Assembly: GCA_949294195.1 (NCBI GenBank)
Contig: CASFGK010000026.1
Span: 60,718 to 124,717 of the forward strand
Length of the DNA: 64,000 bases
Origin: an uncultured Bacteroidales bacterium
GTDB taxonomy: Bacteria; Bacteroidota; Bacteroidia; Bacteroidales; UBA932
Reading direction: 5' to 3'
Shown here: positions 1 to 9,313 of the stretch, one piece after another
Position numbering within the stretch: position 1 is the stretch's first letter
Layout: each line of letters starts with the position of its first letter
The notes under the pieces: model-generated
What the model was told of the DNA's origin: nothing
Database searches by the model: none
The model's input: the letters and a program-made list of their open reading frames with translations, nothing else
Program-made: the position numbers and the translations under genes

Positions 1-454
1 AATCAAGTGGCCCAATGACATATATGCAGGAAATTCAAAAATCTGCGGAATACTTATAGAAAATACCGTGGCGTCAGGGGAAATGACAAGCTGTATTGCC
101 GGAGTCGGGCTTAACCTGAATCAGACCGGGTTCCCCTGTGAAATACCCAATCCTGTCTCTCTGACAATGATTACGGGGAGAAAATACTGTCTTGAGGATA
201 CCCTTGTCAGACTGGTATCATTTATTATTGACCGTCTTGCTTCCATACATGATGACCCGGAAAAACTGAGGCGGGAGTATCTTGACATCCTGTATAGAAA
301 AGACGAATGCCACAAGTATGTGGACATGAATACGGGAGAGGAATTTGAAGGGTATATCAGAGGTATTTCCGATTCCGCCCGATTGCAGGTAGAGATCCGG
401 AACGGGACCGTCAGAGAATATTCCTTTAAGGAGATAGGCTACATTATCGCATAG
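1..454 (+). CDS. birA: Biotin--[acetyl-CoA-carboxylase] ligase, C-terminal part (5' end outside window)
   Basis: The reading frame is open from base 2 and ends with TAG at 452-454. It begins with IKWPNDIYAGNSKICGILIE, the biotin-protein ligase signature KWPND followed by a KxxGILIE strand, and continues with GVGLNLNQ. The enzyme activates biotin to biotinyl-AMP and attaches it to the carboxyl-carrier lysine of acetyl-CoA or other biotin-dependent carboxylases in the cytoplasm. Only the second half of the catalytic domain and a short C-terminal domain are present, about 150 residues; the GRGR ATP-binding motif lies upstream, outside the window. No DNA-binding domain can be judged. The 3' end overlaps the convergent rpe by 11 bases. 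Confidence 0.93.
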   Translation, partial: IKWPNDIYAGNSKICGILIENTVASGEMTSCIAGVGLNLNQTGFPCEIPNPVSLTMITGRKYCLEDTLVRLVSFIIDRLASIHDDPEKLRREYLDILYRKDECHKYVDMNTGEEFEGYIRGISDSARLQVEIRNGTVREYSFKEIGYIIA

Positions 455-1082
455 CCTTGACAGCAGCGGCAGGATCTGCAGCCTTGAATACGGCACTTCC
501 TGCAACCAGTATGTCCGCTCCCGCCTCAGACAACGCAACGGCATTTGACGGAGACACCCCTCCGTCAACCTCAATTTTCACATCAAGACTGCGGGAAACG
601 ATTTCTCTTTTCAGTGTCTTCACCCTGCCGTATGTGTCTTCAATGAACTTCTGTCCGCCGAATCCTGCAAAGACAGACATTATCAGGACAAAGTCACAGC
701 TGTCCAGATAAGGGAATACTTTCTCCACAGGTACATCCGGATTGAATGCTATCCCCGCCTTTATCCCGAAAGATCGCACAAGTGTCATGACTTCCACGGG
801 ATGTTCCATGGTTTCAAGATGTGCGCTGAGCATGGCCACTCCGGTTTTTGCAAAGCGTTCTACATATTTTTCAGGGTGCGTTATCATCAGATGTGCATCC
901 ATAGGCTTGTCTGCAACGGATGCGATGGCCTCTACTACAGGAAATCCATAAGATATGTTCGGGACAAATACTCCGTCCATAATGTCAAGATGGAAAATGT
1001 CCGCGCACGAATTGACCATTTCCACGTCTTTTTCAAGATGGAGAAAATCTGCCGACAACATTGAAGGGGCGATGAGTGCCAT
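444..1082 (-). CDS. rpe: Ribulose-phosphate 3-epimerase
   Basis: A 212-residue TIM-barrel enzyme interconverting ribulose 5-phosphate and xylulose 5-phosphate in the pentose phosphate pathway. Visible family motifs are APSMLSADF at the start, HLDIMDG (metal and catalytic residues His31, Asp33), DAHLMI (His64) and EVDGGV (Asp173), with the phosphate-binding GSAVF near the C-terminus. The glycine-rich loop reads SVFAGFGGQKFI where many homologues have SVNPGFGGQ; the glycines are kept, so activity is expected. Length is normal for the family. It lies 11 bases downstream of pepD on the same strand and is probably the last gene of a dnaA-pepD-rpe unit. Confidence 0.96.
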   Translation of the reverse strand: MALIAPSMLSADFLHLEKDVEMVNSCADIFHLDIMDGVFVPNISYGFPVVEAIASVADKPMDAHLMITHPEKYVERFAKTGVAMLSAHLETMEHPVEVMTLVRSFGIKAGIAFNPDVPVEKVFPYLDSCDFVLIMSVFAGFGGQKFIEDTYGRVKTLKREIVSRSLDVKIEVDGGVSPSNAVALSEAGADILVAGSAVFKAADPAAAVKAMR

Positions 1083-1093
1083 TGTGATGGATT

Positions 1094-2533
1094 TTATAGA
1101 GTTGAATTGCTATATGTCAGGATAACATCATCAAGAAGAGCGACGAACTTCTCCAGAGACTTCAGATCCAATCTTTCTCCCGGTGCATGCACTCCCCTTA
1201 AGGTCGGACCGAATGATATCATATCAAGATCAGGATATTTGTCAAGGAAAAGTCCGCATTCAAGTCCTGCATGTATTGCCCTTACTACCGGGTCAATGGA
1301 AAAAAGCCTTCTGTACGAATTTCTGCAGACGTCCAGCAGTGCGGAATCCATTTTCGGCTTCCAGCCAGGATATTCGGATTCGTGAGACACTTCAGCTCCA
1401 GCTATTCTGAAGCATGCCTCTACTTTTGAGGCCGCACTCTGACGTTCTGATGTTACGGATGATCTCTGGCTCGTACCTACCCTGATTGTTCCGGGACCTG
1501 TCATCCGGACGGAGGCCAGATTGGTGGAGGTCTCCACCAGCCCTGGAATATCCATGCTCATGGCAAGTACGCCATGCGGAGCTGCGAAAAGCGAAGCTAT
1601 AAGATTCCACGCAACAGATGTCTCTATTGCGGACGAATGCTCTTCATCTACTGTGGATATTTCAACACGGATGTCCGGGTCGGAAACGGCAAACTCGGCT
1701 TTAAGGTCTTTCCCGAAAGCGGCAAATCTGACGGAAGTCTGTTCCGGATTCGGGACTGCAATGACAGCTTCCGCCTCTCTTGCAATAGCATTCCTTTTAT
1801 TGCCTCCGTTTATACTGCACAAGTCCAGTCCGTAGGCATATTCACTGTAGAGAAACCTTGCAAGCTGCTGGACGGCATTGCATCTCCCTTTATCGATATC
1901 ATCGCCGCTATGTCCGCCCAGTCCATTGTAAATCTTGATTTTTAACAAATGTGTTATAGACGGTAACTTTTTTGTTTTGTATTTGAATACTGCGGTAGTA
2001 TCTATTCCTCCGGCACATCCGATAAAAAGCTCCCCTTCATCTTCCGAATCCAGATTGATCAGGATTTTTCCTGTTATGAAATCCGGTTTAAGTGCATTTG
2101 CGCCGTCAAGTCCCGTTTCTTCCGAAACCGTAAAAAGGCTTTCAATCCTTCCTGTAGCAGCCGGATCCTCGAGCGCAGCAAGGGCAGCTGCCATTCCTAT
2201 TCCGCAATCAGCTCCCAAAGTGGTATCCTTTGCAATCATCCACCCGTCTTCTATGACATACTTGATCGGGTCCTTTGAAAAATCGTGGCTGACACCGGAA
2301 TTTTTTTCACAGACCATATCGGAATGACTTTGAAGGACAATGACAGGTGTATTTTCCTTACCCGGAGAAGCTTCCTTGATGATCAGTACATTTCCGGCTT
2401 CGTCTGTCTTGCACTGCAGCGAATGTGAAGCCGCAAAATTCTGCAGATATGCTATTATCTGCTCTTCATGTCCGGATTCGCGTGGGACTCTGGTGATTTC
2501 CTTGAAAATTTCAAGAACCCTTTCTGATTTCAT
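1094..2533 (-). CDS. pepD: Aminoacyl-histidine dipeptidase (M20C family)
   Basis: A 479-residue cytoplasmic zinc peptidase that splits Xaa-His and other dipeptides. M20C features in order are QSHSDMVCEKN (zinc ligand His70 with Asp72), LGADCGIGMAAALA (bridging Asp), EETGLDGA (catalytic Glu and next ligand), a lid or dimerisation domain in the middle, and a C-terminal IHAGLECGLF segment with a further ligand region. Length matches the family, about 485 residues. It starts 21 bases after the dnaA stop and ends 11 bases before rpe, all on the minus strand, which suggests co-transcription. The neighbours share no obvious pathway. Confidence 0.95.
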   Translation of the reverse strand: MKSERVLEIFKEITRVPRESGHEEQIIAYLQNFAASHSLQCKTDEAGNVLIIKEASPGKENTPVIVLQSHSDMVCEKNSGVSHDFSKDPIKYVIEDGWMIAKDTTLGADCGIGMAAALAALEDPAATGRIESLFTVSEETGLDGANALKPDFITGKILINLDSEDEGELFIGCAGGIDTTAVFKYKTKKLPSITHLLKIKIYNGLGGHSGDDIDKGRCNAVQQLARFLYSEYAYGLDLCSINGGNKRNAIAREAEAVIAVPNPEQTSVRFAAFGKDLKAEFAVSDPDIRVEISTVDEEHSSAIETSVAWNLIASLFAAPHGVLAMSMDIPGLVETSTNLASVRMTGPGTIRVGTSQRSSVTSERQSAASKVEACFRIAGAEVSHESEYPGWKPKMDSALLDVCRNSYRRLFSIDPVVRAIHAGLECGLFLDKYPDLDMISFGPTLRGVHAPGERLDLKSLEKFVALLDDVILTYSNSTL

Positions 2534-2554
2534 ATTACCGCAAATATTAACTGC

Positions 2555-3982
2555 CTATCTTGCAGGGACAAGCATCTTTTCTATATCTGAAACGTACTGT
2601 CTGATACTTTTGTCGATTGTCATAAGGTCAGATACTGTAGTGCAGGCGTGCAGAACGGTCGCGTGGTCCTTGCCGCCCAGCTCCGCTCCTATGGAGGCCA
2701 GTGAACAGTTGATCAGATTCCTGCTCATGTACATGGCTATCTGTCTTGCCTGCACAATCTGGCGCTTTCTGGATTTTGAGAGCAGTGTATCGCGTGATAT
2801 GTTGAAGTACTCGCATACTGCCTTCTGGACTTTTTCTATTGTCATGTCGCTTTCCGGTTCTCCCACTATATTTTCCGTAATATGCTCTGCCATCTCTACA
2901 GTCACTTCCTTGTGTGTGAGAGTAGCATTTGCTATCAAGGAAATCAGAGTCCCTTCAAGCTCCCGGAAATTGGATTTGATGCGCGTGGCAAGATAGAAAA
3001 GCACGTCATCGCTTATGGAAACACCTTCCCTGAAGCTTCTTGACTTGAGCATGGCCAGACGTGTGGAAAAATCAGGCTTGGTAAGCTCTACGGAGAGCCC
3101 CCATTTGAGTCTGGAAAGAAGTCTTTCCTCGAAATTCTGAAGCTCTACAGGAGGTCTGTCCGAAGTGAATATCAACTGCTTTCCTGACTGATGCAGATGG
3201 TTGAATATGTGAAAAAAGGCATTCTGCGTACCAGGAGAGACAAGTTCCTGGATATCATCCACTATAAGGACATCCATTTTCATATAGAATGCAAGGAAGT
3301 CGGTAAGCTTGTTCCTTACATTCACTGCATCCATATACTGTGTCTTGAATCTGTTTGCAGGGACATAGAGGACAACCAGTTCAGGATATTTCTCTTTGAT
3401 GGCTATTCCGATGGCCTGTGCAAGATGTGTCTTGCCAAGTCCTGGACCTCCGAACAGGAACAAAGGATTGAACGGAGTCTTGCCCGGTGCATTTGAGATG
3501 CTTTCCCCTGCGGTTATACCCATTTTATTGCACTCTCCTTCTATCAGATTGCCGAAACAATATACAGGGTTGAGCTGGGGGTTGACAACCAGTCTGCTTG
3601 CGGCTGTTCCGGGAAAGACAAACGGTCCCGGGTTGGCAGCCTGCGAATTCGTACTCTGAATGCTTATGGCCTTGTTGACCGGAGCATGACCGTGTGATGC
3701 AGGATATGTCATGGCTGGCTGGACAGTTACCGGCTTTACCATATATTGTAGCTTTGCACCTGCACCGAGCTCCCTTTTCAGTGTCTTTTTCAGTACATCC
3801 AGGAAGCATTCTTCCAGATACTCACGGAAAAATTCCGTGGGGACCTCTACTGTAAGTGTGGAATCTTTCAGAGAAACAGGCCTGATAGGCTTGAACCATA
3901 CGGAAAACTGCTGCGGCTCGACTATCTGCCCGATAATCTGGAGACAGCGGTTCCATACCATTATGTGTTTCTCTGCTTGCAT
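2555..3982 (-). CDS. dnaA: Chromosomal replication initiator protein DnaA
   Basis: A 475-residue AAA+ initiator that binds DnaA boxes and opens the chromosomal origin. Domain I is residues 1-80 (WFKPIRP near 30), then a variable linker to about 130. Domain III carries Walker A GGPGLGKT at about 178-185 and Walker B VLIVDD at about 238-243. Domain IV is the C-terminal DNA-binding domain with the signature KDHATVLHAC. All key motifs are intact. The gene is not beside dnaN here; it is followed at 21 bases by pepD. The upstream gap to 4254 is AT-rich and may hold its promoter, but I see no convincing DnaA-box cluster there. Confidence 0.97.
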   Translation of the reverse strand: MQAEKHIMVWNRCLQIIGQIVEPQQFSVWFKPIRPVSLKDSTLTVEVPTEFFREYLEECFLDVLKKTLKRELGAGAKLQYMVKPVTVQPAMTYPASHGHAPVNKAISIQSTNSQAANPGPFVFPGTAASRLVVNPQLNPVYCFGNLIEGECNKMGITAGESISNAPGKTPFNPLFLFGGPGLGKTHLAQAIGIAIKEKYPELVVLYVPANRFKTQYMDAVNVRNKLTDFLAFYMKMDVLIVDDIQELVSPGTQNAFFHIFNHLHQSGKQLIFTSDRPPVELQNFEERLLSRLKWGLSVELTKPDFSTRLAMLKSRSFREGVSISDDVLFYLATRIKSNFRELEGTLISLIANATLTHKEVTVEMAEHITENIVGEPESDMTIEKVQKAVCEYFNISRDTLLSKSRKRQIVQARQIAMYMSRNLINCSLASIGAELGGKDHATVLHACTTVSDLMTIDKSIRQYVSDIEKMLVPAR

Positions 3983-4254
3983 TCGGATTGAATCAGGTTA
4001 ATTGTTACGATATATTCTCAAAACGGTTACAAAGTTGGGGAAAAAAATATTATAAAAAATTTCTTTTTCTATTGTTTATTATCTTTTTTTTACTTTGCCA
4101 TTTTGGGCTGATTGTTATCCGTGTTCTTTTATATTTCATTGATTGACAATAAGTTATAAAAGACTAAATAATGCAAATCGCATATAATCACACTTGTAGC
4201 AATTTTGAATTATTAAAAATTGTCACAATGTCACACACCATGCTTTGCAATGGC
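3983..4254. other. AT-rich intergenic segment upstream of dnaA
   Basis: A 272-base gap between dnaA and the MCE gene, both on the minus strand. It is strongly AT-rich, with long T and A runs around 4050-4095, and should contain the dnaA promoter. A CAACTTTG-like -7 element, one base off TAnnTTTG, can be read on the minus strand close to the gene. A tandem pair TGTCACAA-TGTCACAC occurs at 4221-4236. No gene was found. It could be an origin by position and composition, but no repeated TTATNCACA boxes are visible, so an origin is not claimed. Confidence 0.5.
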
Positions 4255-5166
4255 TCAGAATACCGATATCCGAATGTATTTTTTGGGATTTTCTTCTATT
4301 TTTTTCAGTAGACTGTCTGCATCTGATACAAGATTTTCCAGGGAGTCATAAATGCTTCCTTCTGACATGAATTTTCCGAGAGTGCCATCAGGATCCTGTA
4401 TGCTTTCTATCAGATTCCGGAAGGATATGACCAGTCCTTCTATGTCGGACTTGCCTAAAGCCGATGTCACGGAGTTGATATCTGACAATGTGCTGTCGGC
4501 ACTGTCTGCCAGAGAATCAAGTCTGGAACTGAATGATGAAATGTTGTCTATGAATGAGCCGAGTTCTTCGGACCTGTCACCTACAGCAGCAGAAATCCTT
4601 GCGGCTTCAGTCATGGTCCTGTCGAGTTTTACTATGATGTTTCTTATGCCGGACCTGTTGTCGCTGCCGAGCAGCAAATTCAGTGATGTTGTGACAGAAT
4701 CAAGGTTTTCTACAGTAGCTGTGGCTTTTGCAAGCAGCGGAACAAGCTGTCCGGCAAGGGAAGCTACCATATCAGGCTGGACGGACGGCTCCAGAAAGGA
4801 ACCGTCTTCGGCAAATCTTCCGGATGTACCGGGATCTATCTTTATCGCCTTTCCTCCCATAATGTCCCGGCTGTAAATTGTCATCTTGGAATCATCGGGA
4901 ATGCGGAACTTCTTGAGAACCGAGCAGGAGACATCGAAATTTCCTGTTTCCGGATCATAGTCCACTGAAGCCACACTTCCGGCTTTATAGCCTTTTATAT
5001 ATACTGGATCTGACGGGACGAGCCCCTCGATGTTGTCATAAGTGGAAGTGACAATCATTTCCCTGTTGAAAATGTCTTTTCCCCTGAGGAAGTTTATTAC
5101 GAAAAAAGATATGAGGAGCACAACCAGTACGAACGCCCCTATTTTGAATTCTCTACCCGGTTTCAT
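4255..5166 (-). CDS. MCE-domain (MlaD family) lipid-transport protein
   Basis: Periplasmic-side component of a lipid transport system, tethered to the inner membrane. The ATG at 5166 gives 303 residues with a single N-terminal transmembrane helix (about 7-28, KIGAFVLVVLLISFFVINFL), then an MCE domain at about 30-115 with the usual VPSDPVYIKGYKAGSV and MGGKAIKID segments. A long helical coiled-coil-like C-terminal region follows, rich in Ser, Asp and Leu. A longer form with a TTG-type start 60 bases upstream adds nothing conserved. It lies 68 bases downstream of the amidase on the same strand. No permease or ATPase of an Mla system is in the window. Confidence 0.87.
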   Translation of the reverse strand: MKPGREFKIGAFVLVVLLISFFVINFLRGKDIFNREMIVTSTYDNIEGLVPSDPVYIKGYKAGSVASVDYDPETGNFDVSCSVLKKFRIPDDSKMTIYSRDIMGGKAIKIDPGTSGRFAEDGSFLEPSVQPDMVASLAGQLVPLLAKATATVENLDSVTTSLNLLLGSDNRSGIRNIIVKLDRTMTEAARISAAVGDRSEELGSFIDNISSFSSRLDSLADSADSTLSDINSVTSALGKSDIEGLVISFRNLIESIQDPDGTLGKFMSEGSIYDSLENLVSDADSLLKKIEENPKKYIRISVF

Positions 5167-5234
5167 ACTAATAATTTTCCAATCGTATTCCAAGATATTG
5201 ATAATCTGCAAATATCCAGCTGCCACACCTGGTT

Positions 5235-6368
5235 TTACAGCCTTGATACTGTTCCGTCTTCAAGCCTGACAAGAAAGGCGCCGGGGAATTTTCTGCTGAC
5301 TGTTCCGAATTCTTTCCTTACAGATGTTTCCGAGTCGGATACGCATACAATGTATTTGTATATCTTGCCGGACCTGACAGCTACAGGGACGTACCCTTTG
5401 AATGATTTGTCGGAATCCTGAAGCCTGCGTCCGACAGCCATGACCTGTATTCCGTACTGTACCTGTCCGTTTGCGCTTCCGGCAAGCTCCGGCTCCTTGC
5501 GTGAAACCGCCGGAGCGGTCATCGCAGAAGATGAAGCATAGTCCAGACTGTTGTCATATTTTGTCTTGAATGACTTGAAAGCATTGAAAAGTCTTGCCGA
5601 TATCTGTGATCGCCCTCTTTCCGAGTTAAGCACTTTCAGATCAGCGCTGTTGGATATGAAACCGAGCTCGAGCAGCACAGCCGGCATGGCGGTTTTCCAC
5701 AATACGAAAAACGAATCCTGCGAAAGGCCTCTGTTTTTCACGATCGGACCTCCGTCAAGGGATTTTATGACATCTTCCGCAAACAACATGCTTTGCTCGT
5801 AATAGGCGTTCTGCATCAGATTGAAAAAAATGAACGATTCGGGATTGTTCGGGTCGAAACCCTGATACTTGGTCGAATAGTCATCCTCCAGAAGGATTAC
5901 GGAGTTTTCTCTGCGGCAGAGTTCCATGTTTCCACGGAACAGGTCGCTGTCCTTTCCGCTGGAGCGGCCGAAAATATGGGCGGAGAAGCCGCTCGGCGAT
6001 GAGCTTTGGTTGGCATTTATGTGTATGGAAATGAAAAGATCGGCATGGTTGCGGTTCGCTATATCTGCCCTCTCGTTGAGAGTCAGGTATCTGTCTGTCA
6101 GTCTCGTATAATATACCTTGACAGACGGATACTCTTCCTTTATCTTCTGGCCGAGCTGCTTGGCTATGGCAAGGGTGAGGTTTTTCTCGTATGTCTTCCC
6201 GTCTTTGCTTACGCATCCTGCGTCTTTTCCCCCGTGACCGGCATCAATCACTACCGTATTCAGTCTGGGCTTCTGTCCTTCAGGGGTTTGTGCCTGTGTA
6301 GGACTGCCGGTGAAAACCAGCGCTGCGGCAAGCGTGCATATTATTTTAAGGATATATCCGGAACTCAT
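5235..6368 (-). CDS. N-acetylmuramoyl-L-alanine amidase (Amidase_3)
   Basis: A secreted 377-residue zinc amidase that cuts the bond between N-acetylmuramic acid and the stem peptide during cell separation. A signal peptide covers about residues 1-26. The Amidase_3 domain shows VVIDAGHGGKDAG (zinc His45), YEKN (Glu61), SIHINA (His116) and the catalytic Glu in VLLELGF. The C-terminal about 80 residues (YGIQVMAVGRRL onward, with KGYVPVAVRSGKIYKYIVCV) look like a degenerate SPOR-type peptidoglycan-binding fold; that is inference. It is divergent from the LptD-like gene, so both envelope genes share a 92-base control region, and MCE follows. Confidence 0.9.
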   Translation of the reverse strand: MSSGYILKIICTLAAALVFTGSPTQAQTPEGQKPRLNTVVIDAGHGGKDAGCVSKDGKTYEKNLTLAIAKQLGQKIKEEYPSVKVYYTRLTDRYLTLNERADIANRNHADLFISIHINANQSSSPSGFSAHIFGRSSGKDSDLFRGNMELCRRENSVILLEDDYSTKYQGFDPNNPESFIFFNLMQNAYYEQSMLFAEDVIKSLDGGPIVKNRGLSQDSFFVLWKTAMPAVLLELGFISNSADLKVLNSERGRSQISARLFNAFKSFKTKYDNSLDYASSSAMTAPAVSRKEPELAGSANGQVQYGIQVMAVGRRLQDSDKSFKGYVPVAVRSGKIYKYIVCVSDSETSVRKEFGTVSRKFPGAFLVRLEDGTVSRL

Positions 6369-6386
6369 GATAGGTATGTCGCTGTT

Positions 6387-6416
6387 TTGTATTTTTTGAA
6401 ATATGTATTACTTTTG
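6387..6416 (+). promoter_or_regulatory. Bacteroidota-type promoter for the LptD-like gene
   Basis: A -33 TTG at 6387-6389 is followed after 19 bases by TACTTTTG at 6409-6416, matching the TAnnTTTG -7 consensus of the Bacteroidota primary sigma factor. Transcription would start near 6422. That leaves about 40 bases before the ATG at 6461 and only about 9 before the alternative ATG at 6431, which favours 6461. A minus-strand TATTTTTG (6431-6424) may serve the divergent amidase. Confidence 0.75.
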
Positions 6417-6460
6417 CATCTTGCAAAAATATGAAAAATTTGCAGAATAAGCATATATCT

Positions 6461-9181
6461 ATGGAGAAGCTGATATTCGGGGCCATTTTCTTCCTGATTA
6501 TCAGCTCATTCAGTGTTTCATCCCAGGATGACAGGCGTTCCAGGCGCAAGCGATTGAGAGAAAATGCCGTAGCCGAGCAGGTCATAAAGGATACCACTCA
6601 GGTATCCGATTCCATGTCGGCGGTCATGGATTCCATTGCCCGTGCGGATTCCGTTTCGAGGGCGGATTCGCTGGAGCTGCTTGGAAAAAGTTCGCTGGAA
6701 AGACCCGCATTTTCTGCTGCAAAGGATTCAATCATAGAAGATTTTTCCGACGGGAAACGGATGATATATTACTATGGTGATGTCAGCGTTACCTATGGCA
6801 ACATGAAACTTTCCGCGGACTATATGGAATATGACCTGCAGACCCAGACCGTTTTCGCAAGAGGAACGAAAGACAGTACCGGAGCCATAACCGGACTGCC
6901 GAAGATGGAAGAGAACGGAAAGACCTATGAAATGGAGGAGGTCAGATACAATTTCGATACCCGGAAGGCGCGCATCAGCAATATGGTGACCCAGGAACAG
7001 GAAGGAATCCTTCATGGAAGGAACATCAAGATGATGCCTGACCAGTCCATAAACATTACGGACGGGAAATACACGGTCTGCGACTGCGAACATCCCCACT
7101 ACTATCTGCATCTTTCTGCGGCTAAAGTGATGACCAAGCCGTCCCAGAAGACGGTTTTCGGTCCTGCGTGGCCTGTCGTGGAAGATGTTCCGATGTTTCC
7201 TGTCGTGCTTCCGTTCGGGTTCATCCCGAAACGTCCGGACAGGGCTACGGGACTGCTGATGCCTACATTCGGAGAAGAAAGCGCACGAGGCTTCTATCTC
7301 CGTGATCTGGGAATGTATTTCGTTCTTGGAGACTATTTCGACCTTTCTCTTACCGGTGACATATACACGTTGGGTTCATGGGCCGTGGATCTCAATTCAA
7401 GATATAAGGTCAACTATAAGTTCAGCGGAAGCCTTGCCGTTACGTATTCCAATGACCAGACCGGAGAAAGAGGAAGTTCGGACTTTTTCCAGACCAGGAA
7501 CTTCGGTGTCCGGTGGAGCCATTCTCAGGATTCGAAAGCCCGTCCCGGTACCACTTTCAGTGCATCCGTGAATTTCTCCAGCCCGTCGAACAACAAGTAC
7601 AACTCTACTTCCGTGACCGAAGCCTTGCAGAACCAGATATCATCTTCCATATCCTACTCGAAAAACTGGAACGGAAAGATGAATCTGTCCATCAATGCAC
7701 TGCACAGCCAGAACTCCAGGGACAGTTCGTACTCCTTCACTCTTCCTAACCTTACTTTTTCCGTGAGCCGTTTCTATCCGTTCAAGAGAAAGAACAGGGT
7801 GGGTAAGGAAAAGTTCTATGAGCAGTTTTCTCTCGGTTACAGCACAACGCTTCAGAATAAGGTGAATTTCAAGGCTTCCGAGTTCAACCAGCCTGGATTT
7901 CTGGACAAGTTCCAGAACGGAATGACGCACAATTTCCAGATAGGACTTCCGAATTTTTCTCTCTTCAAGTATATAAATGTGACTCCGAGCGTGTCATACG
8001 GTATGAACTGGTTCTTCAACAAGACAGAGAGGGTCTATAATGAAGCGACCGGTCAGGTAGAGGAACGGGAAGGCGGTCAGTTCAGCACATTCGGAACCAC
8101 ACACAACTATTCCGGAAGCGTATCAATGAACACCAGACTTTACGGTATGTTCAATTTCGGCGCACACAGGAAGATCCAGGCAATCAGACATGTTGTTTCA
8201 CCAAGCCTTTCCTTCTCTTTCAGTCCGGAAAAAGGTACATATTTCAATGGTTGGAGGACACTGAAATACACGGACAAGGATGGAGTCGAGCATAGTGAAG
8301 ACTACAATATTTATGCGGGCCAGATATATTCGGCTCCGGGAAAAGGAAAAACAGCCAGCATGAATATTTCAATAGGAAATAACGTTGAAGCCAAGGTAAG
8401 GGATTTGCGTGATACCACAGGAGCAGGTACGAAAAAAATCAAGCTTATAGACCAGCTTAATCTTACGACAGGATATAATTTTCTGGCAGACTCTCTCAAC
8501 CTCAGTAATATAGGCATAACTATGTCTACTTCCGTATTCGGGAAGGTAGGTATCAGTGCAAATGCCAATTTTGATCCGTATGCTGTCGATGAAAGGGGCC
8601 GTAAAATCAATAAGTTCAATGTCCAGACCCAAGGCTGGGCAAAGCCTCTGCGTCTGACGAATGCCAGTGCGTCCGTTTCCTATTCGTTTTCCGGGGAAGG
8701 GAAAATCAACGGAAATGACGGAAGCGGAGGAACCAATGCTGCCGACAGTTACACCAGAGTGTATTATCATCCTGTGACGGGAGAATACATTCCGGGCGGA
8801 TGGCTTTATTACATGAATCCGAATGCCCCGTGGTCGGTCAATATCAATTACTCCTACAACTATAGCAGGAGTTACCAGTATACCAATGACCATCTTATTA
8901 CAAATCACCGCCATACCCAGACTCTTGGACTTACGGGAACGTTGAAGCTGACACCGGCGATGTCCCTCAACCTTACTACAGGCTTTGACCTTATGGCAAT
9001 GAAAATGACCACAACCCAGTTGAGTGCGCAGTATAATCTGCACTGTTTCAACATATACGTGTCATGGGTACCTAACGGACAGTGGGAATCATGGAGTTTC
9101 CGCATTTCCGCCAATGCCGCCGCACTTGCCGACCTTCTCAGATTCAAGAAAAGCAGCAGTTACTGGGACAATAATTTCTAG
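6461..9181 (+). CDS. Putative LPS-assembly outer-membrane protein, LptD-like
   Basis: From ATG 6461 the protein has 906 residues with a signal peptide (MEKLIFGAIFFLIISSFSVSS); ATG 6431 in frame would add ten residues. After a charged stretch (residues 23-75), an OstA/LptA-like jellyroll follows at about 85-200 (MIYYYGDVSVTYGNMKLSADY, then RGTKDSTG). Then comes a long beta-barrel with alternating aromatic strands and the segment PFGFIPKRPDRATGLLMPTF, typical of the Bacteroidota LptD-like family. The family inserts lipopolysaccharide into the outer leaflet. It is larger than enterobacterial LptD (about 780 residues), as usual in this phylum. No lptE candidate is nearby. Confidence 0.85.
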   Translation: MEKLIFGAIFFLIISSFSVSSQDDRRSRRKRLRENAVAEQVIKDTTQVSDSMSAVMDSIARADSVSRADSLELLGKSSLERPAFSAAKDSIIEDFSDGKRMIYYYGDVSVTYGNMKLSADYMEYDLQTQTVFARGTKDSTGAITGLPKMEENGKTYEMEEVRYNFDTRKARISNMVTQEQEGILHGRNIKMMPDQSINITDGKYTVCDCEHPHYYLHLSAAKVMTKPSQKTVFGPAWPVVEDVPMFPVVLPFGFIPKRPDRATGLLMPTFGEESARGFYLRDLGMYFVLGDYFDLSLTGDIYTLGSWAVDLNSRYKVNYKFSGSLAVTYSNDQTGERGSSDFFQTRNFGVRWSHSQDSKARPGTTFSASVNFSSPSNNKYNSTSVTEALQNQISSSISYSKNWNGKMNLSINALHSQNSRDSSYSFTLPNLTFSVSRFYPFKRKNRVGKEKFYEQFSLGYSTTLQNKVNFKASEFNQPGFLDKFQNGMTHNFQIGLPNFSLFKYINVTPSVSYGMNWFFNKTERVYNEATGQVEEREGGQFSTFGTTHNYSGSVSMNTRLYGMFNFGAHRKIQAIRHVVSPSLSFSFSPEKGTYFNGWRTLKYTDKDGVEHSEDYNIYAGQIYSAPGKGKTASMNISIGNNVEAKVRDLRDTTGAGTKKIKLIDQLNLTTGYNFLADSLNLSNIGITMSTSVFGKVGISANANFDPYAVDERGRKINKFNVQTQGWAKPLRLTNASASVSYSFSGEGKINGNDGSGGTNAADSYTRVYYHPVTGEYIPGGWLYYMNPNAPWSVNINYSYNYSRSYQYTNDHLITNHRHTQTLGLTGTLKLTPAMSLNLTTGFDLMAMKMTTTQLSAQYNLHCFNIYVSWVPNGQWESWSFRISANAAALADLLRFKKSSSYWDNNF

Positions 9182-9187
9182 CGGACA

Positions 9188-9217
9188 TTGTTATTCTGAT
9201 ATTTTTGGTTATCTTTG
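9188..9217 (+). promoter_or_regulatory. Bacteroidota-type promoter for rho
   Basis: TTG at 9188-9190, 19 bases, then TATCTTTG at 9210-9217, a full match to the -33/-7 consensus. It begins six bases after the stop codon of the LptD-like gene, so rho has its own start near 9223 and an untranslated leader of about 90 bases before ATG 9314. No stable hairpin was obvious in the leader. Confidence 0.8.
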
Positions 9218-9313
9218 CGCGGTCTGAGCGTATTGTACGCGATATTCAGGTCTCTCCTGACCTGCTTCTTCATTTGAAAATAAATTTCGGAAACTTTACA
9301 TAACAGTAGAAAC

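Noticed and set aside
3983-4254. A chromosomal origin next to dnaA
   Set aside because: AT-rich, but no cluster of TTATNCACA boxes; the only similar sequence, TTATCCGTG near 4115, has three mismatches.
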